Source: Novosphingobium naphthalenivorans NBRC 102051
Lineage (GTDB): Bacteria; Pseudomonadota; Alphaproteobacteria; Sphingomonadales; Sphingomonadaceae
NCBI RefSeq assembly: GCF_001590985.1
Contig: NZ_BCTX01000012.1
Location: 18,180 to 82,179 of the forward strand
Direction: 5' to 3'
DNA: 64,000 nt
Shown: piece after piece, positions 17,257-27,335 of the stretch
Numbering within the stretch: position 1 is the stretch's first letter
Layout: every line of letters starts with the position of its first letter
The notes under the pieces: model-generated
Told to the model about the DNA's origin: nothing
Databases searched by the model: none
The model's input: the letters and a program-made list of their open reading frames with translations, nothing else
Program-made: the position numbers and the translations under genes

Positions 17257-18474
17257 ATGCGGATCGATCTCACGCCATTGACCGAGCCCAGCGGTGACTT
17301 GCTCCCCGTCGAGATCGTCGAACGCAATGGCGCCGGTCATCCCGATTCGATCTGCGACCATCTGACCGAAGCGCTAAGCAGGGAGCTCACGCACCGCTAC
17401 CTTGACACATTCGGTCGCATCCTGCACTACAACGTCGACAAGGCACTGCTCTGGGACGGCTGCTCCGAACCCGCATTCGGCGGCGGGCGGATCACGCAGC
17501 CGATGGAAATATTTCTGGCGGGACGCGCGATCAGCCAGTGCGGTGAGTAAGGTCTCCCACTTGAGGATATCGTTCGTGAGGTCGCGGAGGCATGGTTTAG
17601 TAACCATATTCCACTGTTTGAACCGGCTTCGCACTTGCGGACGCACTGCCTCGTCCGTCCGGGTTCGAGCGATTTGAGCGCGCTCTTCGACCGCAGTGCA
17701 ACCAATGCCTCGCCTCTTGCCAACGACACTTCGATCGGCGTCGGCTATGCGCCACTCAGCAGGCTCGAGAAGGTCGTGCTCGCCGCCGAGCATGAACTCG
17801 GACGTATGGCCACACAATGCCATCCGGAAATCGGCCGGGACATCAAGATTATGGCATTGCGGCACAGGGAACAGGTCCGCCTCACCGTCGCCTGCGCCTT
17901 CGTCGATCGCTACATTGACGGCCTGCCCACCTATTTGCGCGCAAAGAATCTGGTCGCCGCCACCGTCGGCCAGATCGCCGAAGATCATCAGCTGCCCGCC
18001 GTTGTCGCGGTCAACACCGCCAACGACCCGGACGTCATGAGCCTTTACCTCACGGTTCTCGGCACATCGGCCGAAAGCGGTGACGACGGGCAGGCCGGGC
18101 GCGGCAATCGCGTGAATGGACTGATCACGCCCTTCCGGCCGATGACAATGGAATCGGTTCCCGGCAAGAACGCCATCTCGCATGTTGGCAAGCTGTACAA
18201 TATCGCCGCCGGCCTCATTGCCGAGCGGGTCGCGCGACTGGACGGAGTTGGCGAAGCGCATTGCTTGCTCGTCAGCGGCATCGGTGGGGCCCTCAGCGAA
18301 CCTCAAACGGCAACCGTACGCCTCCGACCGACGCATGCCGCCAACTGCGAGGACTATCGGGACGCTATCGCGGCGATCGTCGAGAATGAACTGTTCGGTC
18401 TCTCGACGGCAAGTGCCGATCTTGTCTCAGGAAGGCTGCGTATAGGCGACTGGCCCCTGCGCCGGGACAACTGA
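17257..18474 (+). pseudogene. Archaeal-type S-adenosylmethionine synthetase interrupted by one in-frame stop
   Basis: ATG 17257 has GAGGTGA nearby. The frame encodes a 405-residue protein of the archaeal MAT family, with GAGHPDSICDHLTEALS, GRAISQCGE, then TAA at 17548-17550, then GLPLEDIVREVAEAW in the same frame, ASPLANDTSIGVGYAPLS, GRDIKIMALRH, NTANDPDV, LITPFRPM and PGKNAISHVGKLYN. Only this codon breaks it; there is no frameshift. A TTG at 17635 could restart a C-terminal piece. The intact enzyme would make SAM from methionine and ATP. It is either a recent nonsense mutation or a sequence error. It could supply SAM for the CFA and ICMT-like methyltransferases (inference). Confidence 0.88.
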
Positions 18475-18581
18475 TTCAGGGACGCTGCCCTAATTTTGCG
18501 TCCGATCGAAAGTTCGACTGTAATCTCCGACCCCATGAAACGTCGGATGAATGACGCAAGTCGATTGCAAGGAGATCATCT

Positions 18582-19208
18582 ATGAACGGATTCGGACGAG
18601 TGAGCATTGGTGCCATGGCGTTGGCTATGTTGGCCGCGTCGCCTGCCGTGGTGCAAGCGCAGGATACACATTCCGGGCACCATCCGGTCGACGCGCCGGC
18701 GGCCACGCCACAGCCTTCCACTCAACCGCCCGCCCAGCCAGACACCATGAAGGGCATGGCTGGCATGGGCGGCAAGGAAATGCCGATGAAGGGCGAAATG
18801 ATGGATGGCATGCCAATGTGCAGGATGATGGGTGAAGGCATGAACATGACTGCCCATGTCGAGCAGCGTCTGGGTGCGGTCCGGAGCGAGCTCAACATCA
18901 CGTCCGCCCAGTCGCAAGCGTGGGACGCCTATGCCAGCGCGCTGCGCGGTGTCGCCGCCAATATGGAGAATATGCGCGCCTCAATGATGGCGGGACATCA
19001 AGGGAACGCAACCATGTCGCCGATCGCGCGGCTAGACCGTCACGAGCATATGCTCGAAGCCATGCGCGACAACATTCGCACGCTGCGTCCCGCGCTCGAA
19101 AGACTCTATGCGGGGTTGTCCACCGAGCAGAAACAAAAGGCCGACACCCTGCTTAGCCCGCAAGGCATGATGCAGCAGATGCCAATGAGCGAAAAAATGC
19201 GGAGATAG
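18582..19208 (+). CDS. Spy/CpxP-like periplasmic protein, Met/His-rich
   Basis: 208 residues with a signal peptide (ALAMLAASPAVVQA, cleavage before QDTHSGHH). A Pro/His/Met-rich linker follows (about residues 28-95, with repeated MKG, GMGGKEMPMKGEMMDGMPM-like methionines), then an all-helical domain with the LTxxQ-like pattern (LNITSAQSQAWDAYASAL and GLSTEQKQKAD). Proteins of this type are periplasmic chaperones or metal-binding proteins. The methionine motifs suggest Cu(I)/Ag(I) binding. It leads a short operon with the YHS and DUF5676 proteins and may share it with ftsH. ATG 18582 follows AAGGAG. Confidence 0.85.
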   Translation: MNGFGRVSIGAMALAMLAASPAVVQAQDTHSGHHPVDAPAATPQPSTQPPAQPDTMKGMAGMGGKEMPMKGEMMDGMPMCRMMGEGMNMTAHVEQRLGAVRSELNITSAQSQAWDAYASALRGVAANMENMRASMMAGHQGNATMSPIARLDRHEHMLEAMRDNIRTLRPALERLYAGLSTEQKQKADTLLSPQGMMQQMPMSEKMRR

Positions 19209-19210
19209 CG

Positions 19211-19543
19211 ATGACCACAACCCTCTATCTGCTCTTCTGGGCAGCCCTGTTCTTCGTGATGATGCGGTTCGGGTGTGGCGCCCATATCATAGGGCACGGA
19301 GGTCATGGCCATCATGGCTCTCATGAAGGATCGGGCGACAGACTGCAGGAGCCGGGAACGGCGATTGATCCGGTGTGCGGGATGACGGTCGCTACGCCTG
19401 GAGCAAAGAGCAGCATTTATCGGGGCAAGGCCTATTATTTCTGCTCGGCGGACTGCCGGGACAAGTTCGAAGCCGCACCGCAGGAATTTGCTGGCGAAGC
19501 GCCCGCAAGGACAGTTCAAGGAGCGCATCACCATGGCGCATGA
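19211..19543 (+). CDS. Membrane-anchored YHS-domain protein, His-rich
   Basis: 110 residues. An N-terminal helix (LYLLFWAALFFVMMRFGCG), a His/Gly-rich linker (GHGGHGHHGSH) and a YHS domain with DPVCGMTV and YYFCSADCRDKFEA. YHS domains bind heavy metals through the Cys residues and commonly accompany copper ATPases. The gene starts two bases after the Spy-like stop and overlaps the DUF5676 gene by 11 bases, so it is operonic. It likely passes or buffers copper near the membrane. Confidence 0.85.
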   Translation: MTTTLYLLFWAALFFVMMRFGCGAHIIGHGGHGHHGSHEGSGDRLQEPGTAIDPVCGMTVATPGAKSSIYRGKAYYFCSADCRDKFEAAPQEFAGEAPARTVQGAHHHGA

Positions 19544-19820
19544 TGCTCGACGGCCCGGTCCGGCCTTGATCCCGGTTTTCGCCTTCGGCTTCGCCCTCAG
19601 CCTGTTCCTCGTCTTCTCCTACGTCCTGTGCGTAATCGGCTATCTGTTATTCCCCGGAAGCTTGATCAATCATTCGGCGCTCGCGATCTTTTTGCCCGGA
19701 TTCGAGCTCCTGAGCTGGCGCACTTTCTTCCTGGGTTTCGCCGAAAGCTTCGCCTGGGGCTGGTATGTCGCTCTTGTTTTCGGACCGCTGTACAATTTTC
19801 TGGCCTCCTGGCGCAGGTAA
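19533..19820 (+). CDS. DUF5676 family membrane protein
   Basis: 95 residues from ATG 19533 with CAAGGAG upstream; the frame is open further but the leading part overlaps YHS sequence. Two membrane helices (VFAFGFALSLFLVFSYVLCVIGYLLF; FAESFAWGWYVALVFGPLYNF) and the family-like LSWRTFFLGFAESF segment are seen. The function is unknown; members usually sit beside YHS proteins and copper ATPases, as here. Confidence 0.75.
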   Translation: MAHDARRPGPALIPVFAFGFALSLFLVFSYVLCVIGYLLFPGSLINHSALAIFLPGFELLSWRTFFLGFAESFAWGWYVALVFGPLYNFLASWRR

Positions 19821-19844
19821 CTTCTCTTGGAAAAGGACCGGAAC

Positions 19845-21758
19845 ATGGAACAGGGGGACAGAAAACGGAAAGGCTTGTCGCAGCTCGATATCGTGTACAT
19901 CATCGTGGCATTTTTGCTGCTCGTGATCCTGCAGAATTACTGGACGAGTTCTGGCCACCTGAAGACAATCCCGTTCAGCGAATTCCAAGCGCTCGTCGAG
20001 AAAAACGCGATCACCGACGTCGTGGTGGGCCCAACGACGATAACCGGCGCGTACAAGACTGCTGGTCAAGAGGCCAAAAGCAAAGGCAAAGGGGCAGCCG
20101 AGACACAGCATTTCTCCACGATCCGCGTCGATCCTGCGATCGCCGATGAACTCCAAAAGCGCGGTATCACCTACCGAGGCGAAGAGCCGCCTGGATTTCT
20201 GTCGAACCTTCTTTCGTGGATTCTGCCCACGGCGCTGTTGATTCTGGCGTGGATGTTCCTGCTGCGCCCGATGGCTTCGGGAGGCCATGGCGGCCTGATG
20301 GGCATTGGTCGCAGCCGCGCCAAGGTTTACTCGGAAGAGAATGTCAAAGCGACCTTCGCCGACGTGGCCGGCGTTGATGAGGCCAAGCAGGAGCTTTCCG
20401 AGGTCATCGGCTTCCTGCGCGATCCCGAGAAATATGGTCGGCTCGGTGCCCGCATCCCCAAGGGCGTGCTGCTCGTGGGACCGCCGGGCACAGGCAAGAC
20501 GCTGCTCGCACGCGCCGTCGCCGGCGAGGCGCATGTGCCCTTCTTCTCGATCACAGGCTCGGAATTCGTCGAGATGTTCGTGGGCGTGGGTGCGGCCCGC
20601 GTGCGCGACCTATTCGCGCAGGCGCGCAAGCAGGCCCCGGCGATCCTGTTCATCGACGAGCTCGACGCGCTTGGCCGGGCACGGGGGATCGACCTGCCTG
20701 GCGGGGGGCATGAGGAGAAGGAACAGACACTCAATCAGCTTCTCGCCGAGATGGACGGCTTCGACCCGAGCGCCGGAATCATTGTTCTTGCGGCAACTAA
20801 CCGCCCTGAAGTTCTCGATCCGGCACTGCTTCGTGCGGGCCGGTTCGACCGTCAGGTGCTGGTCGATCGTCCGGACCGCAAGGGACGCGCCGAAATTCTT
20901 CGCGTGCACATGATGCGGATTCGCGTCGAAGCCGATCTCGACATCGACACCGTTGCGGGCCTTACACCGGGCTTTACTGGCGCCGATCTTGCCAATCTGG
21001 TCAACGAGGCGGCGGTCGTCGCCACCAGACGCGGCGCGGAGGCGACAACCCTTGAGGATTTCACACAAGCCTTCGAGCGTTTGGTCGCCGGCATTGAAAA
21101 GAAGAGCCGGGTGCTCAGTCCACGCGAGCGTGAGACTGTCGCACATCATGAGATGGGGCACGCGCTGGTCGCAATGAGCCTGCCGGGCACCGACCCCGTC
21201 CAGAAGGTCTCGATCATTCCACGCGGTATCGCCGCGCTCGGCTATACGCTGCAGCGGCCCATGGAGGATCGGTTCCTCGCCAGCCGCAGTGAACTCATGA
21301 ACCGCATGGCGGCTTTGCTTGGCGGACGAGCGGCAGAGGATCTCATCTATCAGGACGTGTCCACAGGGGCCGCCGACGACTTGCAGCGTGCGACCGACAT
21401 CGCCCGCAGCATGGTGGTGCGTTTCGGTATGACGCCTGAACTGGGTCAGGTCGCCTATGAACCGGAGCCCGGAAGCTTCCTTGTCGGCCAGACGCCGCTC
21501 TGGCGGCCGAAGAGCTACGGCGACGGCACCGCGGAGGCCATCGACGAAGCTGTCAGAAAGCTGATCGACGAAGCCTTCACCATCGCACACGACGTCCTCA
21601 AGGGCAACCGGGCGCTTCTGGAAGAGAGCGCGAAGGATCTACTGGAGCATGAGACGCTCGGATCCGCGGAACTCGAACATTTGAAGGAGGGGTTGCAGGC
21701 GGCCGCGATGGCGGGTCGGAGAACGCGGCCGTCGCTCAATGCCGAGCCAGTCAAGTGA
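19845..21758 (+). CDS. ftsH: ATP-dependent zinc metalloprotease FtsH (copy 1)
   Basis: 637 residues from ATG 19845 (AAAAGGA upstream; TTG 19827 is also in frame). Two N-terminal helices (about residues 17-32 and 125-145) enclose a periplasmic region. The AAA module has Walker [12 protein letters not shown] (about 212), Walker [12 protein letters not shown] and the second region of homology [20 protein letters not shown]. The protease site is HHEMGHA (about 435). All catalytic residues are present. FtsH degrades unneeded or damaged membrane proteins. It follows the metal-envelope trio by 24 bases. It differs clearly from copy 2 at 24898, so it is a paralogue rather than a recent duplicate. Confidence 0.95.
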   Translation: MEQGDRKRKGLSQLDIVYIIVAFLLLVILQNYWTSSGHLKTIPFSEFQALVEKNAITDVVVGPTTITGAYKTAGQEAKSKGKGAAETQHFSTIRVDPAIADELQKRGITYRGEEPPGFLSNLLSWILPTALLILAWMFLLRPMASGGHGGLMGIGRSRAKVYSEENVKATFADVAGVDEAKQELSEVIGFLRDPEKYGRLGARIPKGVLLVGPPGTGKTLLARAVAGEAHVPFFSITGSEFVEMFVGVGAARVRDLFAQARKQAPAILFIDELDALGRARGIDLPGGGHEEKEQTLNQLLAEMDGFDPSAGIIVLAATNRPEVLDPALLRAGRFDRQVLVDRPDRKGRAEILRVHMMRIRVEADLDIDTVAGLTPGFTGADLANLVNEAAVVATRRGAEATTLEDFTQAFERLVAGIEKKSRVLSPRERETVAHHEMGHALVAMSLPGTDPVQKVSIIPRGIAALGYTLQRPMEDRFLASRSELMNRMAALLGGRAAEDLIYQDVSTGAADDLQRATDIARSMVVRFGMTPELGQVAYEPEPGSFLVGQTPLWRPKSYGDGTAEAIDEAVRKLIDEAFTIAHDVLKGNRALLEESAKDLLEHETLGSAELEHLKEGLQAAAMAGRRTRPSLNAEPVK

Positions 21759-21839
21759 TCTGCCTATCACGTGGCGCCGAGCGACGGCGGGCGCGTAGGG
21801 CCTGGCGCATCCATTAGGGGTGAAGATGAACACCCCCTC

Positions 21840-22127
21840 GAAATCGAGGCTGATCCCTGCAAATTGGCGCAACAGCGGTGTTTCCCACAACGCTTCTTCC
21901 ATCGCCGGGTCGGACAGCCCAAACCATTGCTGCATAAAATGGATCTTCAGCATAGACCGCAACGGGTATGGACGACGCCCCCGGCCAGCCACCGGATAAT
22001 GCGGGACGATCAACTGCTCGAACCGATCCCACGGAACAACTCCCGTCATCTGATCCAGAAACATCGCCCGCCGCGTCTGTTTGCGTGGCCGTGATATGCC
22101 AACTTCTGAAAAACGACCCTGCTCCAT
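21840..22127 (-). pseudogene. IS5-family transposase, N-terminal remnant
   Basis: The first 95 or so residues match the IS5 transposase N-terminus: KQTRRAMFLDQMTGVVPW, then RPYPLRSMLKIHFMQQWFGL, then DPAMEEALWETPLLRQFAGI. Similarity stops near 21840 and the frame then runs through unrelated sequence to 21639, inside ftsH. The catalytic part of the transposase is absent. It marks an old insertion and deletion between ftsH copy 1 and the next remnant. A hairpin GGGGTG/CACCCC (about 21815-21835) lies at the broken edge. Confidence 0.75.
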
Positions 22128-22324
22128 CCGGCCCTCCAGTTGCGAAGGGAATCACATCATCATTGTCGCAGCAAGGCCAACTTGTTCAGAGGCTCCCGAA
22201 ATAGCCAGCAACGGTCCTGACTATGACTTCAGCGGAGGCCGCGCGCCGCCTTTCGGTCCACGGGCCAAACTTTTTGGATGCGAAGCCCTCGATCGGGCTG
22301 GACGTGATGGAGGAACATTGAGCG

Positions 22325-22522
22325 GAGCGCGGCGCCAACGTCGCGCTCCGCGATGTCGCCAATCTGGGGCGCCAGCTTCTGGCAGTGTCACGCTGCAAAG
22401 CGACGCTGGCGGATACGCTCGCCATCTATGAACAGGACATGACGCGCTACGGCTTCGAAGTCGTCCGCGGCGCCGCCCGAAAGGGCGCAATGGTCATCGG
22501 CTATGACCCGGTTCTCGAATCT
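22325..22522 (+). pseudogene. Remnant of a FAD-dependent monooxygenase C-terminus
   Basis: The frame reads RGANVALRDVANLGRQLLAV, then LADTLAIYEQDMTRYGFEVV. This resembles the region of aromatic or tetracycline-type FAD monooxygenases after the GxGxN flavin motif, where G(A)N-ALRD-A-L and LAxYExxM-RYGFxxV are typical. The first two thirds of the gene are missing, a stop (TGA at 22319-22321 in a neighbouring frame) precedes it and the frame runs into unrelated sequence. The stretch between the IS5 remnant and this fragment, and from here to 22659, shows nothing else recognisable. Confidence 0.5.
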
Positions 22523-22659
22523 TCGATTGTTGCGGAGGGATTTAGTGGGGGTGGAAAGGCGCGGGCCGACGATCGTCGAATGGGCGAATCGGCAACACGA
22601 AGAAACGTCGCGTATACGATGAACCGGATGCGCGACGATTATTCAGCAACAGACCTGCC

Positions 22660-24651
22660 TCATGAGGCCCTTTTTCGCAGATATTCCGCGATATCGGCCA
22701 CCTTGGCCCCGACGGTTTTCAGGAAGCCGTCGCCCATCTTCATCAGCTTCTCGAACTCTTGCTCGAAATGGCCGTCTTTTTTTGCCTCGGCTTCGGGAAG
22801 CGGAGGCAAAATATGGGCGAAGTAGGTGTTGTCGAGCAGCCGGTGCAGCAACCGTTCGCCCAGGAACGGCTGGTTGTTGTTCAGCGCACGGGCGCCCTTC
22901 AGCATGTTGCGGATGTCGTATTGCGTCGGGTTGAGGTCGGGCACCTGCTTCGGAATGTTCACCAGCGTGTAGACGGCAACGCGCGCGGTGCGGACCGAGC
23001 TTTCCATCGTGAAAACGATGTCGTTGCGGGTTTCGACGAACTGCCCCAGCAGGCCGAGGTTGGTGCAACCTTCCGGCACGACATGCGGCCGGTCACCGGC
23101 GGCACGCGGCATGAACTCGGCCGTGATGTAGGGCATCAGCGCGAGGCGAACCTTGGTATTCGCGGCAATCTCTTCCAGCCGATCGACAATGCCGAGGTGA
23201 TAACAAAGCTCGGCCAGAACCTCCTTGCCGGTGCATTGCGGCATCGGCTTCTTCACATAGTCGCCGTTCTTGTCCATGAAGAGACCATAGACCCAGAGAA
23301 CCAGCGTGTCGGAAGGCTGGGTGGGGAAATGGGGTTGGCGGTTGCAGGTCATGCTCAAGAGCCATGCGCTGTCGGTGAAGGTGATGATCCCGCCTGTCAC
23401 GGTACGTCCCGAATAGGGATCGTTGACCGAAAGCTCGTTGAGTCTTTCAACGAAGGGCGACGGCTTGCAGGTCAGCGTGGCCGATTCCCACATCGACCGG
23501 TCGGTGTCGCAATAGAATTTTTCGGGCTTGCCGAAAACGGGCGAGGTCTTCGCAAGGTTCTTCCAGAGAACCCAGTCGCTGTCTTCCCCGGGCTCGACCT
23601 TGCCGCGCTGCAAATTCGGAGGGGTCTCGAGATCGCCGTAAGCGGTGCCTTCCGTCAGCGAACCGGTGATCGCGAAAACGAGATCGCGTGCATCGACATC
23701 TGTCACCTCTTCAACGCCCTCGCGCGTCCGGCATACTAGACCCGTCACCGTCTTCTTATCGCCCACAATCTCAAGCCTGAGATTGCGAACCTGCACATCG
23801 TAACGGACCTTGACGCCCTTGTCGCGCAGCATCTTGGATAGCGGACGGACGAAACTGTCGAACTGGTCGTATTTCGGGAAGACCAGGGTCGACATATCGG
23901 CAAAGCCATCGACCGCATCCAGGAAGCGATGGAGGTAGAGCTTCATTTCCAGCACGCTATGCCAGTTCTGGAAGGCAAACATCGTGCGCCAGAACATCCA
24001 GAAATTGCTGGCAAGGAAACCCTTCGAGAAATACTGCTCGACCGTAACGTCGTTGAGCTCTTCCTTGCGCTTCAGGAGGAGACGCATCACCTCCAGCTGC
24101 TCGGATTTGCTGAGGCCAAAATTCGAGAAGTCCTTGATCTGGCCCTGCTTATGGATCAGCCGTGCCTTCGACCAGTTTGGATCGGCATCGTTGACCATAC
24201 GGTATTCGTCGAGCACCGAATATCCTTCGGGCAGCTCCAGCGCCGGAACATCCTGGAAAATGTCCCAAAAATTATCGTAGTTCCAGTTCATCTCGCGACC
24301 GCCGCGAATGATGAAACCGTCCTCCGCATTGCCCGCGCCATCGAGCGAACCGCCCTCGACGGGGAGATTTTCGAAGATGGTGATGTTTTCAGGCGGCATG
24401 TGTGCATCGCGGATCAGGTAAAAAGCGGCGGCCAGGCCAGCAATACCGGTGCCGACGATATAGGCCTTGCGGGTTTCGATGCCGGGCGTGGGGAGCGGCT
24501 TGTTACGCTGATACATGCCGATCATATCGAAGGGCGGACGCGTATTTTCAGGTGTATGATGCCAATAGCTTCCTGCAGCATCCGGCTCGAATTCAAAGCC
24601 CTCGGGAGCAATGACTGGGGCTTTCAGTCCGGGGAAATGCTCTGTGCTCAT
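22660..24651 (-). CDS. ohyA: Oleate hydratase
   Basis: 663 residues from ATG 24651 (MSTEHFPGLK); the frame is open upstream to 24795 but that part looks non-coding. The FAD-binding GTGIAGLAAAFYL lies near residue 67, followed by NLPVEGGSLDGAG, the catalytic-Glu segment IIRGGREMNWNYDNFWD (about 115-130), EYRMVNDADPN and the YLHRFLDAVDGFADM substrate-site region. Length and blocks fit the FAD-dependent hydratase family that adds water to the cis-9 double bond of oleate to give 10-hydroxystearate. The role is detoxification or remodelling of unsaturated fatty acids. It lies 247 bases downstream of ftsH copy 2 on the same strand. Confidence 0.95.
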   Translation of the reverse strand: MSTEHFPGLKAPVIAPEGFEFEPDAAGSYWHHTPENTRPPFDMIGMYQRNKPLPTPGIETRKAYIVGTGIAGLAAAFYLIRDAHMPPENITIFENLPVEGGSLDGAGNAEDGFIIRGGREMNWNYDNFWDIFQDVPALELPEGYSVLDEYRMVNDADPNWSKARLIHKQGQIKDFSNFGLSKSEQLEVMRLLLKRKEELNDVTVEQYFSKGFLASNFWMFWRTMFAFQNWHSVLEMKLYLHRFLDAVDGFADMSTLVFPKYDQFDSFVRPLSKMLRDKGVKVRYDVQVRNLRLEIVGDKKTVTGLVCRTREGVEEVTDVDARDLVFAITGSLTEGTAYGDLETPPNLQRGKVEPGEDSDWVLWKNLAKTSPVFGKPEKFYCDTDRSMWESATLTCKPSPFVERLNELSVNDPYSGRTVTGGIITFTDSAWLLSMTCNRQPHFPTQPSDTLVLWVYGLFMDKNGDYVKKPMPQCTGKEVLAELCYHLGIVDRLEEIAANTKVRLALMPYITAEFMPRAAGDRPHVVPEGCTNLGLLGQFVETRNDIVFTMESSVRTARVAVYTLVNIPKQVPDLNPTQYDIRNMLKGARALNNNQPFLGERLLHRLLDNTYFAHILPPLPEAEAKKDGHFEQEFEKLMKMGDGFLKTVGAKVADIAEYLRKRAS

Positions 24652-24897
24652 TGTCTCAATCTCTTCTTCACGACGTACAGAATTTTGGGAACAGCTAAGG
24701 CAGATGGCTCTGCTCACCCATTTGAAGCAGAAACTCCCAGGGTGCGCTCTTTGAAGCAATTTTGATCCCGCTGCGACAGCTGTATCAAGCGCCAAGACGG
24801 AACAAGATAATGTCTTGGATTCGGCGACTTATCCCCTCGCATTGATCCGCTGCCTTGCCCCGAAGAGGCGGTGTCCTGCTTACCTGGCACTTCTGGA

Positions 24898-26874
24898 TCA
24901 GCCGATCCATTCCGGTGTCGGCCCTGGTTCCAACATGCGATCAAGAGCAAAATCTGTTGCGGGATTTCTCAGTAGCCATCGGATCTCCTCGCCGGAAAGG
25001 GTTTCGTGCTCGATCAGCGCCTCGGCCAGCTGCCGAAGCTGGTCCCTGTGGTCGGTGAGCAGTTTGCGGGCTCGGGATTCGCCTTCCTCGACGATGCGCC
25101 GGGTCTCCTCATCGATCATGCTTGCGGTCGTTTCGGAAATGGCAGCGTGACCGTGTGGGAAAACTTCCTCGTCACTGCCAATGTAGCGCAGCGGGCCGAG
25201 CCGGTCGCTGAAACCGAACTCGGTGACCATGCGCCGCGCGAGGACGGTGGCCTGGCGGATGTCGTCACTGGCGCCCGTGGTAATCCTGTCCTTCCCGAAG
25301 GTGAGTTCTTCCGCGACGCGCCCGCCGAACATCATGGCAATCTTCGCCTCCAGTTCCACGCGGGCAAGGCCGTAACGGTCGCGCTCCGGAAGCGATATCG
25401 TGACGCCAAGGGCACGACCGCGCGGAATGACCGTCACCTTGTACAACGGATCATGGCCGGGGACATGCAGAGCGACCAAGGCGTGTCCTGCCTCGTGATA
25501 GGCTGTCGTGAGTATTTCATCGGCGGTCATCGCCAGGGAGCGTCGCTCGGCGCCAAGCAGAACCTTGTCCCGCGCCGCCTCCAGTTCGGCTGTAGAGACG
25601 CGTTCAGCGCCGGACCGGGCCGCGAGCAGCGCGGCTTCGTTGACCAGGTTGGCAAGGTCCGCTCCGGAAAAGCCCGGGGTTGCCCGCGCCATGACACGCG
25701 CGTCCACATCCGGCGCCAAAGGAACGTGCCGCAAGTGAACACGCAGAATTTTTTCGCGGCCACCGACGTCAGGAGCAGGCACCACCACCTGGCGATCGAA
25801 GCGCCCGGGCCGTAGCAATGCGGGATCCAGGACGTCCGGGCGGTTTGTGGCGGCGACGACAATGACGCCCTGGTCACCGGCAAATCCGTCCATTTCGACA
25901 AGCAGCTGATTGAGCGTCTGATCGCGCTCGTCGTTACCGCCCCCCACGCCAGCGCTCCGGTGTCGTCCGACAGAATCGATCTCGTCGATAAAGACGACGC
26001 AAGGTGCGTTCTTTTTCGCCTGAGCGAACAAATCCCGCACGCGGCGCGCTCCAACGCCCACGAACATTTCAACGAACGCAGAGCCGGACATCGAGAAAAA
26101 GGGCACGCCTGCTTCACCCGCCATTGCCCGTGCGAGCAGGGTCTTTCCGGTCCCAGGCGGCCCGCTGAGCAGGCAACCTTTGGGTATCTTTCCACCAAGC
26201 CGCTGGAATCTCTCCGGTCGCTTCAGAAACTCGACGATTTCGCTTAACTCGAACTCCGCCTCATCGATGCCGGCAACGTCCTTGAAAGTCACAGGCGGCG
26301 CGTCGGTTTCGACTTGCTTCGCTTGGGATTGTCGGATGCCGAATGCCCCGCCTCCGCTCTTGGCCTGACGCTTCCGGGACCAGATCGCGAAACCCGCAAT
26401 CGCCACGAGCGGAAGAAGCGGCAGAAAGAACAACCACAACCAGCCGGCTGAGGACAGCCCGGTCTTGCTCTGCGCGGCGGTTATTCTTACGCGGTGATCG
26501 AGCAGCCGTGGTACGAGGCCGGCGTCCTGCGGGGTGGTCGTTTGGAAACGCTTTCCGTCAGCCAGCACACCCTTGACCATACTGTCGGAGATCACGACCT
26601 CGCGAACGTCGTTCCTGTCGATGCGAGCGATGAAGTCCGAATAGGCGATCTCGAGATCGGGCTCGACCTTTGCCGCGGAGGTATCGGCACCATTACTACT
26701 TGCCATGGCCGTGCTCCAACCGGCATCTGTGATGGCCTGTGACCGCGCCTCGGGGACATGAGCAAGAGTTGCCATGAGCAGGGCAATACCAACGCCAACT
26801 CCTGAAACTGTCAGTCTCGGCATAATGTCTGTTCCCATCCAGGCTGAACGAACACGCCTCGCGAACATAATCAT
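24898..26874 (-). CDS. ftsH: ATP-dependent zinc metalloprotease FtsH (copy 2)
   Basis: 658 residues from ATG 26874; inner ATGs at 26838 and 26823 are also possible. The first hydrophobic segment ([18 protein letters not shown]) may act as a signal anchor, and the second membrane helix is [20 protein letters not shown] (about 150-170). Walker [17 protein letters not shown], Walker [36 protein letters not shown] and the zinc site [11 protein letters not shown] are all intact. A short extra luminal segment with [15 protein letters not shown] replaces the usual FtsH N-terminus. It is divergent from the DUF4010 gene. As an accessory FtsH in a stress island it may help survive heat or envelope damage (known for other island FtsH proteins; inferred here). 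Confidence 0.94.
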   Translation of the reverse strand: MIMFARRVRSAWMGTDIMPRLTVSGVGVGIALLMATLAHVPEARSQAITDAGWSTAMASSNGADTSAAKVEPDLEIAYSDFIARIDRNDVREVVISDSMVKGVLADGKRFQTTTPQDAGLVPRLLDHRVRITAAQSKTGLSSAGWLWLFFLPLLPLVAIAGFAIWSRKRQAKSGGGAFGIRQSQAKQVETDAPPVTFKDVAGIDEAEFELSEIVEFLKRPERFQRLGGKIPKGCLLSGPPGTGKTLLARAMAGEAGVPFFSMSGSAFVEMFVGVGARRVRDLFAQAKKNAPCVVFIDEIDSVGRHRSAGVGGGNDERDQTLNQLLVEMDGFAGDQGVIVVAATNRPDVLDPALLRPGRFDRQVVVPAPDVGGREKILRVHLRHVPLAPDVDARVMARATPGFSGADLANLVNEAALLAARSGAERVSTAELEAARDKVLLGAERRSLAMTADEILTTAYHEAGHALVALHVPGHDPLYKVTVIPRGRALGVTISLPERDRYGLARVELEAKIAMMFGGRVAEELTFGKDRITTGASDDIRQATVLARRMVTEFGFSDRLGPLRYIGSDEEVFPHGHAAISETTASMIDEETRRIVEEGESRARKLLTDHRDQLRQLAEALIEHETLSGEEIRWLLRNPATDFALDRMLEPGPTPEWIG

Positions 26875-27335
26875 GACGCGCGGGTCGCACGCGGCTTACA
26901 GTTCGCGAGGAAGCGTCAGATCACGTGGATCGATGAAATCGGCATGGGAGCCTTATGATTCGACGCTGCAATGTTCGCTGCGGCATCTACCAGGCGGGAG
27001 CAGCTGAACAGTGCGGTGCCCAGTCCCCCAACGAATTAACCTCCAGCGAGTCGACAAAGTCACGAACGATCAAAAGCTCGTTCAACCGACTTCGTACATC
27101 GATTTGCCTGTTGGTGATCCGGAGCACAAACACGCCGACATTCCGAGAAACAAGTCTTCGCCCGCTGCGAGCCCTCGATCCCGCAGCTCTGCCGATACCG
27201 CTGATGTGCGGAACGAGGCCGACCCTTCTGTAAGGCCGCCGCTTCGCCTACGTCCTGCACCTTGAGATTGCTCTTTGTCTGACCGGCGGAGGCTGATCGG
27301 TTGACGGCAATGTTGTTGAGACAAGGGTTCGCGGT
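26875..27335. other. Divergent intergenic region between ftsH copy 2 and the DUF4010 gene
   Basis: 461 bases with no convincing gene. Several short frames exist on both strands but none has a ribosome site with recognisable protein features. Both flanking genes start away from it, so it should hold two promoters. I could not point to a clear -35/-10 pair or regulator box. Confidence 0.5.
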
